From the NCBI GenBank assembly GCA_947623925.1, contig CANQID010000009.1, positions 1 through 42,400 on the forward strand: a stretch of 42,400 nt of DNA, given 5' to 3'. The DNA is from an uncultured Bacilli bacterium (GTDB lineage Bacteria > Bacillota_I > Bacilli_A > RF39 > UBA660). Under the pieces are notes generated by a model. That model was given only the letters and a program-made list of their open reading frames with translations. It did no database searches and had not been told where the DNA came from. Below, piece by piece: positions 42,372 through 42,400 of this stretch (position 1 is its first letter; each line of letters starts with the position of its first letter). A program made the position numbers and the translations under genes.

Positions 42372-42400
42372 AACATATATAATCAATCCGTTCGGGTTGA

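Overview
The window is a very AT-rich stretch of bacterial chromosome from a Gram-positive, Bacillota-type organism, most likely a small-genome uncultured gut Bacilli lineage. The evidence is the gene set: Gram-positive DnaB and DnaI, YutD, a YunB sporulation protein, a threonyl T-box, GGTGAT-type ribosome binding sites, and tRNA genes with encoded CCA. TGA is a normal stop: it ends the RDD, SPFH, dUTPase and RNB genes at convincing places. The organism is therefore not a Mycoplasma-type code-4 species. The species assignment is inference.

Layout. 1-1800: an ISL3-family transposase on the minus strand with a small coupled downstream ORF and short direct repeats upstream. 1818-3422: CBS protein (minus), then yunB and yutD. 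3648-9393: a forward housekeeping run, dusB, RDD membrane protein, lysS, histidine phosphatase, ackA and a DHH phosphoesterase. 9469-10938: a repeat protein with twelve 21-residue units. 11030-15739: alpha/beta hydrolase, membrane-anchored murF, ddl and a serine hydrolase (cell-wall group). 15827-20205: tRNA-Lys followed by an accessory stretch with a KilA-N protein, a decayed gene, an unknown 435-residue protein, a DUF1848 protein and a small unknown gene. 20364-22499: NfeD, SPFH protein and CPBP protease operon. 22648-24655: fmt and two unknown membrane proteins. 24700-24871: a candidate small RNA. 24922-26031: a prepilin-like protein. 26147-32022: ruvA, a HAD phosphatase, ruvB, ftsK/spoIIIE and two unknown membrane or lipid-anchored proteins. 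32073-33152 (minus): yidD and a ZnuA-like lipoprotein without the usual histidines. 33247-38782: rnc, a YebC-type regulator, dnaB, dnaI and a divergent RNB-domain protein. 38825-41272: a Thr T-box leader controlling a dUTPase-like gene and thrS. 41281-42084 (minus): a ZIP metal transporter. 42262-42335: tRNA-Gly.

Most genes serve translation, DNA replication and repair, cell-wall synthesis and membrane quality control. The most unusual items are the RNB-like protein behind dnaB-dnaI with one of four catalytic aspartates replaced by cysteine; the ZnuA-type lipoprotein lacking all three canonical histidines; the structured transcript between 24.7 and 24.87 kb; the block-duplicated LTSA repeat protein; and the unknown genes in the tRNA-Lys-adjacent stretch. 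No CRISPR array, rRNA, replication origin or complete prophage was seen.
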